A DNA stretch of 64,000 bases, from positions 1,052,501 to 1,116,500 of the forward strand of contig NC_087075.1 in assembly GCF_026151205.1 (NCBI RefSeq), in the 5' to 3' direction. Under the pieces are notes generated by a model. It was not told where the DNA came from. It was given only the letters and a program-made list of their open reading frames with translations, and ran no database searches. This document shows, piece by piece, positions 18,039 through 28,687 of this stretch (the first letter of the stretch is position 1; every line of letters begins with the position of its first letter). The position numbers and the translations under genes are program-made. The DNA comes from Bolinopsis microptera (taxonomy: Eukaryota; Ctenophora; Tentaculata; Lobata; Bolinopsidae).

Positions 18039-21000
18039 TCAGTCCGATTGATCGGAGGGATTGTCGAGAGCTAGTTCGCACAGTTTATCAATCTGCCTCC
18101 TGATAGCATGGAGACAATCGTTACAGTTCTCTTGGTGCATTCCTGAGCAATTATAAGGATTAATTACTAAGTACTAAGTTAACAAGCACCTATTATGGTT
18201 ATTGGTTAAGTAAGGCAGGGTGCCAGGGTATTAATATAGTAGTTTACACACACAACATAATATGTTACCGTTTCGTCTGTGAGTCACACACACAACATAA
18301 TATTTTACCATTTCGTCTGTGAGTAACGCACGCCCCCTCCTTCTTATTCCAGCTCTCGTAGATAGCGCGCAGCGTGCAGGTTAGCTCCCAACTCCGCATC
18401 TCACTCCTCTTCAACTTCTTCTCCATCTTCAGACATCTGAGGAGTGACAGTTAGTCACGTGGTAAGTGTGTATTATAGTGACTAGTTATAGTGAGGTGCA
18501 CTGAATTGCCTGAATATTGTCCAAATTTGGAATATCTGACAGAATTTATGTTATATTAAACAGAACTTAAGTTTTATTCTCAGCGTGTACACTGTATTCT
18601 GAGCGTGTACACTGTATTCTCAGCGTGTACACTGTATTCTCAGCGTGTACACTGTACTCTCAGCGTGTACACTGTATTCACAGTGTGTACACTGTATTCT
18701 CAGCGTGTACACTGTATTCTCAGCGTGTACACTGTATTCTCAGCGTGTACACTGTATTCTCAGCGTGTACACTGTATTCTCAGCGTGTACGCTGTACTCT
18801 CAGCGTGTACACTGTACTCTCAGCGTGTACACTGTATTCTCAGCGTGTACACTGTATTCTCAGCGTGTACACTGTATTCTCAGCGTGTACACTGTATTCT
18901 CAGCGTGTACACTGTATTCTCAGCGTGTACACTGTATTCTCAGCGTGTACACTGTATTCTCAGCGTGTACACTGTATTCTCAGCGTGTACACTGTATTCT
19001 CAGCGTGTACACTGTATTCTCAGCGTGTACACTGTATTCTCAGCGTGTACACTGTATTCTCAGCGTGTACACTGTATTCTCAGCGTGTACACTGTATTCT
19101 CAGCGTGTACACTGTATTCTCAGCGTGTACACTGTATTCTCAGCGTGTACACTGTATTCTCAGCGTGTACACTGTATTCTCAGCGTGTACACTGTATTCT
19201 CAGCGTGTACACTGTATTCTCAGCGTGTACACTGTACTCTCAGCGTGTACACTGTATTCTCAGCGTGTACACTGTATTCTCAGCGTGTACACTGTATTCT
19301 CAGCGTGTACACTGTATTCTCAGCGTGTACACTGTATTCTCAGCGTGTACACTGTATTCTCAGCGTGTACACTGTATTCTCAGCGTGTACACTGTATTCT
19401 CAGCGTGTACACTGTATTCTCAGCGTGTACACTGTATTCTCAGCGTGTACACTGTATTCTCAGCGTGTACACTGTACTCTCAGCGTGTAATCTGATCCCG
19501 TAAGGTCACGTGATATATGATCTAACAATAGGATGATGGTATTTAACAAAAGTACTTGATAAAGAAAACTTTTGCCACGTGCAGTGTCCGGAGATAACGC
19601 ACAATACAGCATGAGATCATTTGGGGGGGGGGATCATGTTATTTTTTGTCCGTTTTTGTCCGTTTTTGTCCGTTAATTTTTGTCCGTTTTGAAAATATAG
19701 CTGCCAAACGGACAAAAACGGACAAAAACGGACAAAAACGGACAAAAACGGACAATAATTGTAACTTTTGATTTAAATTTTCTCCACAATTTGTAACAGG
19801 CTATCTGCAGAAATGGGTAGCCCGGTTAATGACCATGGTCCTTTCTCAAACTTTTAATCTTTAATTAGGCACAAAGAATAGTCTACACATTTTTTAATAA
19901 CATAAAAAGGGATGAAAAGTTTTATTACTGGAGAGTAAAACTTTGTTAAACACAAAGATTCTTGATCACATTTTGAGTCAGACTCAAATGCGCTTAAAAA
20001 CATTTTAGTATACGGTATAACAATAAATTATGTTAACAATAACACCAACAATAATTATAAATTGAACAAATTATTGAGAGATGAAAGAGAGGAAAAGGAG
20101 GAGGGGGGACTGAGGAGGGGGACTGAGGAGGGAGAGGAGGGGGGCTGAGGAGGAGTGAGACTGAGAAGGAGAACTGAGGAGGAGGAATGAATAGGAGGAG
20201 GAGAAGAAGGACTCAAGAGGAGGAGGACCCAAGAGGAGGAGGACCCAGGAAAAGGCCCCATGAGGAGGACTGGGGAGGAAGAGGACGGATGAGGACTGAT
20301 GAGGACTGATAAAGAGGACTAAGGACGAGGAGGAGGAGGAGGAGGAGGAGAAGGACTGATGAGGAGAAGGAGGTGTATGAGGAGGATGAGGAGGAGAAAG
20401 GAGATAAAGGATGAGGATAAGGAGGACTGAGGAGGAGGACTGGTGAAGAGGACTGATGAGGAGGAGGACTGAGAAGGGGAGGACTTAGGAGGACTGACGA
20501 GGGGAGGACTTAGGAGGAAGAGGAGGATTGAGCAGGAGGAGGACTGAGGAGTAGAAGGAGGAAGAAGACTGAGGAGGATCAGGAGGACCCAGGAAGAGGA
20601 GGAAGAGGAGGAGGACTGAGGAGGAGAAGGAGGACCCAAGAGGAGGAACCAGGAAGAAGAGGAGGAGGAGGACTGAGAAGGAGGAGTGAGACTGAGAAGG
20701 AGAACTGAGGAGGAGGAATGAATAGGAGGAGGAGGAGAAGAAGGACTCAAGAGGAGGACTGAGGAGGAGGAGGACTAAGGAGAAGGATGAGGAGGAGGAC
20801 CCAAGAGGAGGAGGACCCAAGAGGAGGAGGACCCAGGAGGAGGACCCAGGAAAAGGCCCCAAAAGGAGGACTGGGGAGGAGGAGGACTGATGAGGACTGA
20901 TGAGGACTGATAAAGAGGACTAAGGACGAGGAGGAGGAGAAGGAGTGAGCAGTGAGGAGGAGGACTGATGAGGAGGAGGTGTATGAGGAGGATGAGGAGG

Positions 21001-23064
21001 AGAAAGGAGATGAAGGAAGGAGATGAAGGATGAGGATAAGGAGGACTGAGGAGGAGGACTGGTGAAGAGGACTGATGAGGAGGAGGACTGAGAATGGGAG
21101 GACTTAGGAGGACTGAGGAGGGGAGGACTTAGGAGGAAGAGGAGGATTGAGGAGGAGGAGGACTGAGGAGTAGAAGGAGAAAGAAGACTGAGGAGGATCA
21201 GGAGGACCCAGGAGGAGGAGGAAGAGGAGGAGGACTGAGGAGGAGAAGGAGGACCCAGGAGGAAGAACCAGGAAGAAGAGGAGAAGGAGGACTGAGAAGG
21301 AGGACTGAGAAGGAGAAGGAGGACTGATGAGGAGGATGAGGATGAGGAGGAGGGTGACTGGGGAAAGGATTGAGGAGGAGGAAGACTGAGGAGGAGGAAG
21401 AGAAGAAGGACTGAGGAGGAGAAGGACTGAGGAGAAGGAAGAGGAGGAGGACTGAGGAGGAGGACCCAGGAGGAGGAGGACACAGGAAAAGGCCCCAGGA
21501 GGAGGAGGATGACTTGGGAGGAGGAGGACTGATGAGGACTGATGAGGAGGAGAAGTAAGTGGATGAAGAGGATGAGGAGGACTGAGGAGGAGGACTGGTG
21601 AGCAGAAGGAGGAGGACCCAGGAGGAGAAGGAGGAGGAGGAGGATAACTGAGGAGGAGGAGAAGGACTGAGGAGGAGAAGAGGGATCCAGGAGGAGAACC
21701 CAGGAGGAGGAGGAGGAGGACTGAGGAGGAGGACTAAGGAGAATGAGGACTGATGAGGAGGATGAGGAGGAGGGTGACTGGGGAAAGGACTGAGAAGGAC
21801 TGAGGAGGAGAATGCGGACTGAGGAGGAGGAACCAGGAAAAGGAGGAGGAGGACTGAAGAGGAGGACTGAGAAGGCGAAAGAGGACTGATGAGGAGGATG
21901 AGGATGAGGAGGAGGGTGACTGGGGGAGGACTGAGGAGGAGGGTGACTGGGGGAGGACTGAGGAATATGAGGAAGACTGAGGAGGAGGAGGAAGAGGAGA
22001 AGGACTGAGGAGGAGAAGGACTGAGGAGGATGACTGAGGAGGAGGAGGACTGAGGAGGAGGAGGAGGACTGAGAAGGAGGAGGACTGAGGAGGAGGAGGA
22101 CTGAGGAGGAGGAGGAGGAGGAGGAGGAGGAGGAGGAGGAGGAGGAGGAGGAGGAGGAGGAGGAGGAGGAGGAGGGGGAGGAGTGAATAGGAGGAGGAGG
22201 GGGACTGGGCAGGACTGAGGAGGAGGACTGAGGAAAAGGATGAGGAGGAGGATTGAGAAGGAGGACTGAGCTGAGGAGGAGAACTGAGGACTGAGGAGGA
22301 AGAGGAGGAGGATGAATAGGAGGTGGACCCAAGAGGAGGAGGACCCAGGAGGAGGACTCAGGAGGAGGAGGAGGATGACTGAGGAAGACTGAGGAGGAGG
22401 AGGAAGCATCTAAATATTATTTCCATTTTTGTTATTTTTTGTCCGTTTTTGTCTGTTTTTGTCCGTTTTTGTCCGCTCTATTTTTTGTCCGTTTTGATAA
22501 TATAGGGTTCCGAACGAAAAAAACGGATAAAAAACAGGATCCCCCTGGAGGAGGAGGAGGAGAAGGATGACTGAGGAGGACTGAGAAGGAGGAGGACTGA
22601 GGAGTACTGAGGAGGATCGCTGAAGAGGATGGCTGAGGAGGATGGCTGAGGAGGATGACTGAGGAGGATGACTGAGAGGGAGGAGGAGGAGGACTGAGAA
22701 GGAGGAGGAGAAAGAGGACCCAGGAGGAGGACTCAGGAGAAAGAGGAGGAGGAGGACTCAGAAGGAGGAATGAGGAGGACTCAGAAGGAGGAATGAGAAG
22801 GAGGAGAACTGAGGAGGAGGAGGAGGAGGACTGAATAGGAGGAGGAGGGGGACTGGGGGAGGACTGAGGAGGAGGAGTACTGACGAAAAGGATGAGGAGG
22901 AGGACTGAGGAGAAGGACTGAGGACTGAGGAGGAAGAGGAGGAGGAGGACCCAGGAGGAGGAGGACTGAGGAGGATGATGAGGACTGCAGAGGAGGAGGA
23001 GGAGGAGGATGAGGAGGAGGAGGAGGAGGAGGAGGAGGAGGAGGAGGAGGAGGAGGAGGAGGAG

Positions 23065-23096
<32 letters not shown>

Positions 23097-26000
23097 TAAA
23101 TGTTATTTCAATTTTTGTTATTTTTTGTCCGTTTTTGTCCGTTTTTGTCCGCTTTATTTTTTGTCCGTTTTGAAAATATAGCTGCCAAACGGACAAAAAC
23201 GGACAAAAAAACATGAGCCCCCCCCCCCATCATTTGTGAACAAGAGATTAGAATACAGCTGGGTAACCTGTGTATATACATTAACATGAACAGTTTACCA
23301 TATTGACCAACAGAGAAAAATTGGAGGGGCATACATTTTGACCTAAAAGAGGGGCATTTAGAGGGGGGCGTCTAGCCCTAAATGAAGCTTGCATAATTAG
23401 CTCCAGTTGCATTCTACCCTATGGGGACTTGTCAAATTGAAGAAAGATGGCATGGTCGGCAGTCGGCCCATATCCAAAAAGTTTAAAATTTCCTCCCAGA
23501 TACAAATTTTCTGTTTTCAGTGGCCTACTCGCTTCGCTTGCAATGACGGCTTCTCAGGGCCGAGCTAGCATGGCGAGAGAGGCAAGCAAATTTTTGCTTG
23601 GCCACATTAAAATCTACAATATCTGTAGCCCTTCAAAATGGAGTGTTAGAAAATTTGAGAAATTACTATTTTAAAGTGGCTTTGTCCGACAACCCACAAG
23701 TAAAATACAGTTAGCTGGCACCATTTATCGTATGATATGTCCCTTTCAAAGTAGAGGCAACCATGTCCCGAGAAAAGGTTTGTGCGGAGAAAAGGTTTGT
23801 GTGGAGAAAAGGTGTGTGGATACAACATACACTTTCGCACATATTGAAGATATTTTGCCGTAGGCAAACAATTTTGTTTTCTTCCCAATTTTCGAAAACC
23901 TGCCCATTATGTAGTGAGGTAAGGGGAACTAGATATTTATTATATTTAAGTGAGGTAACCTATAATAACTCAATCGCAATTAGAAAACTCAAATAATAGT
24001 ACCAATGGTTGAATTTGAGAGTAATCTGAAATTAGCTGATTTGAACAGTTTTACTTGCTACAGTATACAGTTTACAGTATACAGTATACAGTTTACAGTT
24101 TACAGTATACAGTTTACAGTTTACAGTATACAGTATACAGTTAACAGTTTACAGTTTACAGTATACAGTATACAGTATACAGTATACAGTATACAGTATA
24201 CAGTATACAGTTTACAGTTTACAGTATACAGTATACAGTATACAGTTTACAGTTTACAGTTTACAGTTTACAGTTTACAGTTTACAGTTTACAGTATACA
24301 GTATACAGTAATTCTAAAAAACAAATAAGTTATTTTAACTATTATGCCACTAGTTCCTTTTTCTATCTAAGGATCTACTACAAGCACTTATGACAAATGT
24401 TGGCATTTTAAACGGTTTTAAAAGCAATGGTTCTAATGGTTTCTAATGGTTTTCAGGGTTAGTTATCTAATTTGGGTAAAAAAATTGAGAAGCACATTTG
24501 TCAGAAAAATGCAGAATTGTTAACTTTAACTTATTGAGCAATTTATGGGAAATGAGTTTAAAACTTTGAAGTCATAAACCTTGTCAAAAACCTGGAAGTT
24601 TCCTCAGCCTTAAATTTTGGATAATCCAGCGTGTCGTTAGTTCCAAATGTCCCAGTTAAAATAACATATTGTATTCATTAGAAACATTCAAGAGCTAATT
24701 AAATTAGGTAACTAATTAATGTACAATGGTGTGAGCACAGTGAGTAAATGGTATGTGTGCGCTGTGAGGTGAGTGTTATTGTGATACTTTAATATATTAT
24801 TATTAATATATGTTATAATATATCTAATATATAATATATATCGTGTTTAGTACGAAGTTTCATGTGGAAAAGGAAAATAAAAACTAGGTCTAACAAGAAT
24901 TTTTCCCAAATCAGCATATTGTGAAACATTAAGCTCGAAAACTCACCTCACTTCCAGTAAATTACACAAGTTTTGAGGAGCAATCTTGTCAAAGTTCATA
25001 GTCTTCTTCAACTCCTCTATAGACTGTTTACTGCAGTAGTCTATACATTTAGCCAGTAACTTAGTGAGGTTCTGATCTTGAGCGAACACCAATAATATCT
25101 GTAAATAATAGCTATACATTATAAATATTTGATATGTAGCTATAAGTTATGTAAATCTAATAATATTTGATATTATGTAGCTATAAGTAATGTTAATCCA
25201 ATAATATTTGATATGTAGCTGTAAGTACTGTGAATCTAATAATATTTTTACTAAGTTATTAGCCAAGATAAATATCCACAAATATGGAATTATGATTTGA
25301 TCTTAATGAAGGTTCATTCCGTGTATTGAATCTGATGTCTTCATATCACACAAGCTTAATATGACAAGTTCTGTAATCATAATTGCAGATCAATACAATC
25401 ATATTTTACACAATGAAGAATAACACCATGTACAAACCAGATAATATGCATTATATATATATAATTCTATACACATATATAATATACACATATTCTATAC
25501 ACATATTCTATACACATATATAATTCTATACACATATATAATTCTATACACATATATAATTCTATACACATATATAATTCTATACACATATATAATTCTA
25601 TACACATCCGGTATAATGTATATATACATTATACCGGATGTGTATAGAATGTACATATAACAGATAATATACATTATATATACATTATACCGGATGTGTA
25701 TAGAATGTATAGTGTAGTGTATGTGTGTGTAGTGTATAGAATGTATAGAATGACTAGACTTACAAGGGTAGGTGTCTTGTTCTTGATAAGGAAATCCTCG
25801 CACCTCCGCAACAGTTCGAACATGTTGAACTGGTTAGCTAATGTTACTAACTTATCAACATTCAACTCACTGATGTGCTTGTTGGGTGGGTATATCGTCT
25901 GCGGGGTAATTGTAATTAATTATGCGGGGTAATTGTAATTAATTAGCGGGGTAATTGTAATTAATTATGCGGGGTAATTGTAATTAATTAGCGGGGTAAT

Positions 26001-28675
26001 TGTAATTAATTATGCGGGGTAATTGTAATTAATTAGCGGGGTAATTGTTATTAATTAGCGGGGTAATTGTAATTAATTAAATGTAAGTTAAATAATTTAA
26101 ATTATTATCAGGACATTAACAGCCAGCTGCAGAATATTTTAGAAATGATTTTTATTTTCAATGATACTGTATTATAAAATCCAGCTGAGTAGACACCTGT
26201 TCAACTTACAGAACAGATGCTCTACAATTAAACCTATTAGTGGTGTAACTAGTTCCACAGTGTAAACACTATTTGCAACACACTATCAATACTAGCTATG
26301 GTATATAACATACTCCACAACTATAGAACATCCGTCACATTAATTTCCAAATGTACGCCCGAAAGTCAAAAGCTCTAAAATTCAATGATCAAATTATGAG
26401 TTATGACTAGAAGAAACCTCAGAACTTTAGTTTTCAGATCAACTTTTATCTTAATATTTATTACTGGATTCAGATCTAGTGTTGATCCTCTCATTCAGAA
26501 ATAGCCGGTAAGCAATCCTTCTCTTTTGACTCGGTGTCAAGTTACGCTACTGGAATACACTCTATATATGGGCGATTTCACGTAAAGTAAATTACACTTT
26601 GCACAAAAATTTGGCCTTATTCTGACACAAACATAACAGAATCATGATAAATTGCATGAAACATCTCTTATGTACTCCACACACAGCTATATTAAGATTT
26701 TTACTCCAACTGCTATGGCTTTTGAGTGAGGCACGTTTGAAAATGTAAAGTAAATTACAGGGCACAAATTGACATTCCTGACCAGCGTGTATTGAAATCT
26801 CATTTCGTGCCCAGGTGTGAGAGTAAACATTTAAATATTTTTCATGCACACTGGCAAATGTCTTGCCTGTACTGGAAAGGGTTTGTTTTGGTAAATGGTT
26901 AATAGCTGTGTTCTGTAGAAGCCTTTGTTCCTTGTAAAGTAAGTTACTCTTTATTGTCAAGTACTATAAATACACGCTCCACTGTATACACGCTCCACTG
27001 TATACATGCTCCACTGTATACACGCTCCACTGTATACACGCTACACTGTATACACGCTACACTGTATACACGCTCCACTGTATACACGCTCCACTGTATA
27101 CACGCTCCACTGTATACACGCTCCACTGTATACACGCTCCACTGTATACACGCTCCACTGTATACACGCTCCACTGTATACACGCTCCACTGTATACACG
27201 CTCCACTGTATACACGCTCCACTGTATACACGCTCCACTGTATACACGCTCCACTGTATACACGCTCCACTGTATACACGCTCCACTGTATACACGCTCC
27301 ACTGTATACACGCTCCACTGTATACACGCTCCACTGTATACACGCTCCACTGTATACACGCTCCACTGTATACACGCTCCACTGTTACTTTTAACAACTC
27401 ACTCAATAGGTTCAGGGTCAAGTTACTCGGATGTAAATATGATAAGAGGCAGCAAAAGATAAGAGTGTGGCATTACAAAATAGGGAGTTTCTCTTACGAT
27501 AACAGATAACAGTATATAGTGTTGTCAGAATACAGATAGTGGTTCTTATCTGTTTTCTCTTATCTCCCAGCTATAAGAACGTGCTTATTTTACAGTGGAG
27601 GTATAGTATAGTAATATATAGTATGCACTATTGGTAGTATAGTATAGTAATATATAGTAATATATAGTAATATAGTATGTATATAGTTTGTTTTGTCTCA
27701 TCCCGAGGAGCACAAAACATCAAGTCACAAGAGGGAAGTCAATTTTAAGAAATTTAGGATTCTCATAAGTCAACAATAGATCAGGGGTAGGGAAGATAAA
27801 GAGTCATAAGATAGTTTAGTCTCTTAGCTGATATAATGCTCTCTAATGATCAGCTAACCACTTAATGACTCTAATTAATGAGTTTAATTACCTGTAATAA
27901 CTGTAAGAAATCATCTCCAGACAGCTTGTCGCACCCTTCTACCTCTAGCTCAGTCTTGTCTCCTAGTGCTAGTATCTGACACTTTAACGTGGGGCTCCAC
28001 ATTGATATAACCGCCTGAGAGGGGGGGGGGTCAGCACGGGGGGGGGCCGGGGGGGGGGGGGGGGTGGGGTCAGCAAGAGGGGGGGTTAGCAAGAGAGGGG
28101 GGTCAGCAAGAGGGGGGTTAGCAAGGGGGGGGGTCAGCAGGAGAGGGGGGTCAGCAAGGGGGGGTCAGCAAGGGGGGGGGGGGTCAGCAAGGGGGGGTCA
28201 GCAAGGGGGGGGGGGGTTAGCAAGGGGGGGGGGGGGGGGTGGGGTCAGCAAGAAGGTGGGTATTAACCAACCTTGTGAACATGGGGGGGGGTATTAACCA
28301 ATATTGTGAACATGGGGGGGGGGGTATTAACCAATCTTGTGAACATGGGGGGGGGGGGGGGGTATTAACAAACCTTGTGAACATGGGGGGGGGGGGGTAT
28401 TAACCAATATTGTGAACATGGGGGGGGGGGGGGGTATTAACCAATCTTGTGAACATGGGGGGGGGGGGTATTAACCAACCTTGTGAACATGGGGGGGGGG
28501 GGTATTAACCAACCTTGTGAACATGGGGGGGGGGGGGGGGGGGGTATTAACCAACCTTGTGAACATGAAACTTCTTCTCACACGCGACCAACACTAAATC
28601 TGAAAACTCCCACGCTTTAGTGAAAGTTGGGTACTCCACCTCCTCAGGAACTACATCACTACTGCTAGAAGCCAT
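18039..28675 (-). CDS. BTB/POZ domain protein with BACK-like region (6 exons, 253 aa)
   Basis: Probably a substrate-binding or scaffold protein of the BTB class, many of which recruit cullin-3; that role is family inference. Exons on the minus strand: 28556-28675, 27892-28014, 25764-25898, 24947-25098, 18309-18436, 18039-18142; 762 nt, phases consistent. The BTB core runs from about residue 24 ([20 protein letters not shown]) to about 125, and includes the YPPNKHIS turn and RRCEDFL helix typical of BTB proteins in early-branching animals and nematodes. A BACK-like helical stretch follows to about 176, then a basic, possibly coiled-coil exon ([16 protein letters not shown]). The C-terminus [20 protein letters not shown] has a CxxC. 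No MATH or Kelch domain is present. The end of exon 5 is the least certain point because its donor is tandemly duplicated. Intron 4 is 6.5 kb and full of repeats. Confidence 0.82.
18244..18327. repeat. Tandem duplication of the BTB exon 5 donor
   Basis: Two copies of a roughly 41-bp segment, each with ACAACATAATATKTTACC and TTTCGTCTGTGAGT on the plus strand. On the minus strand each carries a possible 5' splice site (CGAAACG or CGAAATG before GTAA). The upstream site (ending at 18309) keeps the frame into exon 6. Confidence 0.8.
18577..19490. repeat. 20-bp minisatellite (CAGCGTGTACACTGTATTCT)
   Basis: About 45 almost identical copies in BTB intron 4. The unit contains GTGTACAC, an 8-base palindrome. 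All three plus-strand frames stay open only because 20 bp times three contains no stop. Confidence 0.97.
19630..19760. repeat. GTCCG/CGGAC decamer module, left
   Basis: TTTTTGTCCG repeats, the spacer TTTTGAAAATATAGCTGCC, then CGGACAAAAA repeats. The module is itself an inverted repeat able to fold on one strand. Confidence 0.85.
20080..22410. repeat. GA-rich satellite (GGAGGACTGAGGA type), part 1
   Basis: Irregular iterations of GGAGGA, GACTGAGGA and GACCCAGGA. It is the reverse-complement family of the CT-rich block at 1-2057. A segment of roughly 600 bp recurs (about 20055-20890 against 20860-21500). A pure GGA run lies at about 22090-22175. Ser/Pro frames on the minus strand are artefacts. 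Confidence 0.92.
22411..22510. repeat. GTCCG module, internal copy
   Basis: AAGCATCTAAATATTATTTC leads into four GTCCG-type decamers and TTTTGATAATATAGGG. It matches the module at 23093-23210 and, inverted, the one at about 428-500. Confidence 0.85.
22545..23092. repeat. GA-rich satellite, part 2
   Basis: Same family as the preceding GA-rich block, with a pure GGA run at about 23007-23090. Confidence 0.92.
23093..23210. repeat. GTCCG module, right
   Basis: AAGCATCTAAATGTTATTTC followed by GTCCG decamers and CGGACAAAAA repeats; bounded on the right by ACATGAGC and a C run. Confidence 0.85.
23241..24058. other. BTB intron 4, unique part A
   Basis: About 800 bases of unique sequence, locally GC-richer around 23520-23610. 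Short frames have no recognised similarity. Confidence 0.4.
24059..24310. repeat. 7-bp minisatellite (ACAGTAT / ACAGTTT)
   Basis: About 36 copies mixing the two heptamers ACAGTAT and ACAGTTT, close to the 3' end of the repeat-filled BTB intron. Confidence 0.95.
24311..24946. other. BTB intron 4, unique part B (donor side)
   Basis: Unique AT-rich sequence ending at the donor of BTB exon 4 (GTGAGT on the minus strand). Confidence 0.4.
25445..25611. repeat. 18-bp minisatellite (CTATACACATATATAATT)
   Basis: Eight to nine units, partly shortened, in BTB intron 3. It runs directly into a 56-bp perfect palindrome. Confidence 0.9.
25595..25650. repeat. Perfect 56-bp palindrome
   Basis: Two 28-base arms with no spacer, centred between 25622 and 25623. 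The outer arm reads ATTCTATACACATCCGG. A further right-arm copy (ACATTATACCGGATGTGTAT) lies at about 25683-25702. Confidence 0.95.
25899..26075. repeat. Minisatellite abutting the BTB exon 3 acceptor
   Basis: About eight units of GCGGGGTAATTGTAATTAAT with or without an extra TAT. On the minus strand the first unit ends in ATTACCCCGC and is followed immediately by the AG of the exon 3 acceptor, so the array grows out of the 3' splice site. Confidence 0.92.
26076..26969. other. BTB intron 2, unique part
   Basis: AT-rich unique sequence. A minus-strand open frame of 122 codons (26592-26960) has no family resemblance and ends in the flanking repeat; it is probably chance. Confidence 0.4.
26970..27386. 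repeat. 16-bp minisatellite (TATACACGCTCCACTG)
   Basis: About 26 copies with very few variants in BTB intron 2. Confidence 0.97.
27387..27891. other. BTB intron 2, donor side, with (TATAGTA)n patch
   Basis: Unique sequence with a short ATATAGTAATATAGTA-type patch at about 27600-27680. No exon signal other than the exon 2 donor. Confidence 0.5.
28018..28260. repeat. G-run array with GGTCAGCAAG words
   Basis: Runs of 5-13 G separated by TCAGCAAG or TTAGCAAG, immediately upstream (in gene sense) of the exon 2 acceptor. The transcribed RNA carries C runs; the G runs are on the non-template strand's complement and could form G-quadruplexes in DNA. Confidence 0.9.
28261..28560. repeat. Array of copied 5' splice sites in BTB intron 1
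   Basis: Eight units, each a G run plus GTATTAACCAACCTTGTGAA and CATG. On the minus strand each unit reads CATGTTCACAAG then GTTGGTTAATACC, which is the last 12 bases of exon 1 plus its donor. The real donor is the copy nearest exon 1. Four of the eight copies keep GT at the splice position; four have lost it (AATATTG or AATCTTG variants). Confidence 0.93.
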
Positions 28676-28687
28676 AATCACGTGATT
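28676..28687. promoter_or_regulatory. Palindromic E-box AATCACGTGATT next to the BTB start codon
   Basis: A perfect 12-base palindrome with a CACGTG core touching the ATG. CACGTG is the binding core of bHLH-Zip factors (USF, MITF/TFE, MAX). The use proposed here is inferred only from position. Confidence 0.4.

Larger units (their letters stand above)
19618..23233. mobile_element. GTCCG-bounded block with GA-rich satellite body (putative element)
   Basis: Both ends carry the same arrangement in inverse orientation: a G run (left) or C run (right), ATCATG/CATGAG, then GTCCG/CGGAC decamer repeats. Copies of the inner module TTTTGAAAATATAGCTGCC lie at about 19688 and 23170, with a diverged copy at about 22490. 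The GA-rich satellite lies between. No transposase frame is present, so it would be non-autonomous. The block is in BTB intron 4. A flanking ATCATTTG/CAAATGAT pair is part of the inverted repeat, not a target duplication. Confidence 0.5.

Noticed and set aside
18605-19503. Three overlapping frames of 280-296 codons in the 20-bp minisatellite
   Set aside because: All three frames are open and encode the same peptide repeat, a property of a stop-free 20-bp unit, and the array sits in a BTB intron.
20055-23214. Long Ser/Pro/Leu-rich frames (up to 470 codons) on the minus strand
   Set aside because: They are translations of GA/CT satellite in several frames, without complex sequence or conserved motifs.
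26592-26960. 122-codon minus-strand frame in BTB intron 2
   Set aside because: No recognised motif, bounded by a repeat, low-complexity neighbours; chance frame is the simpler explanation.
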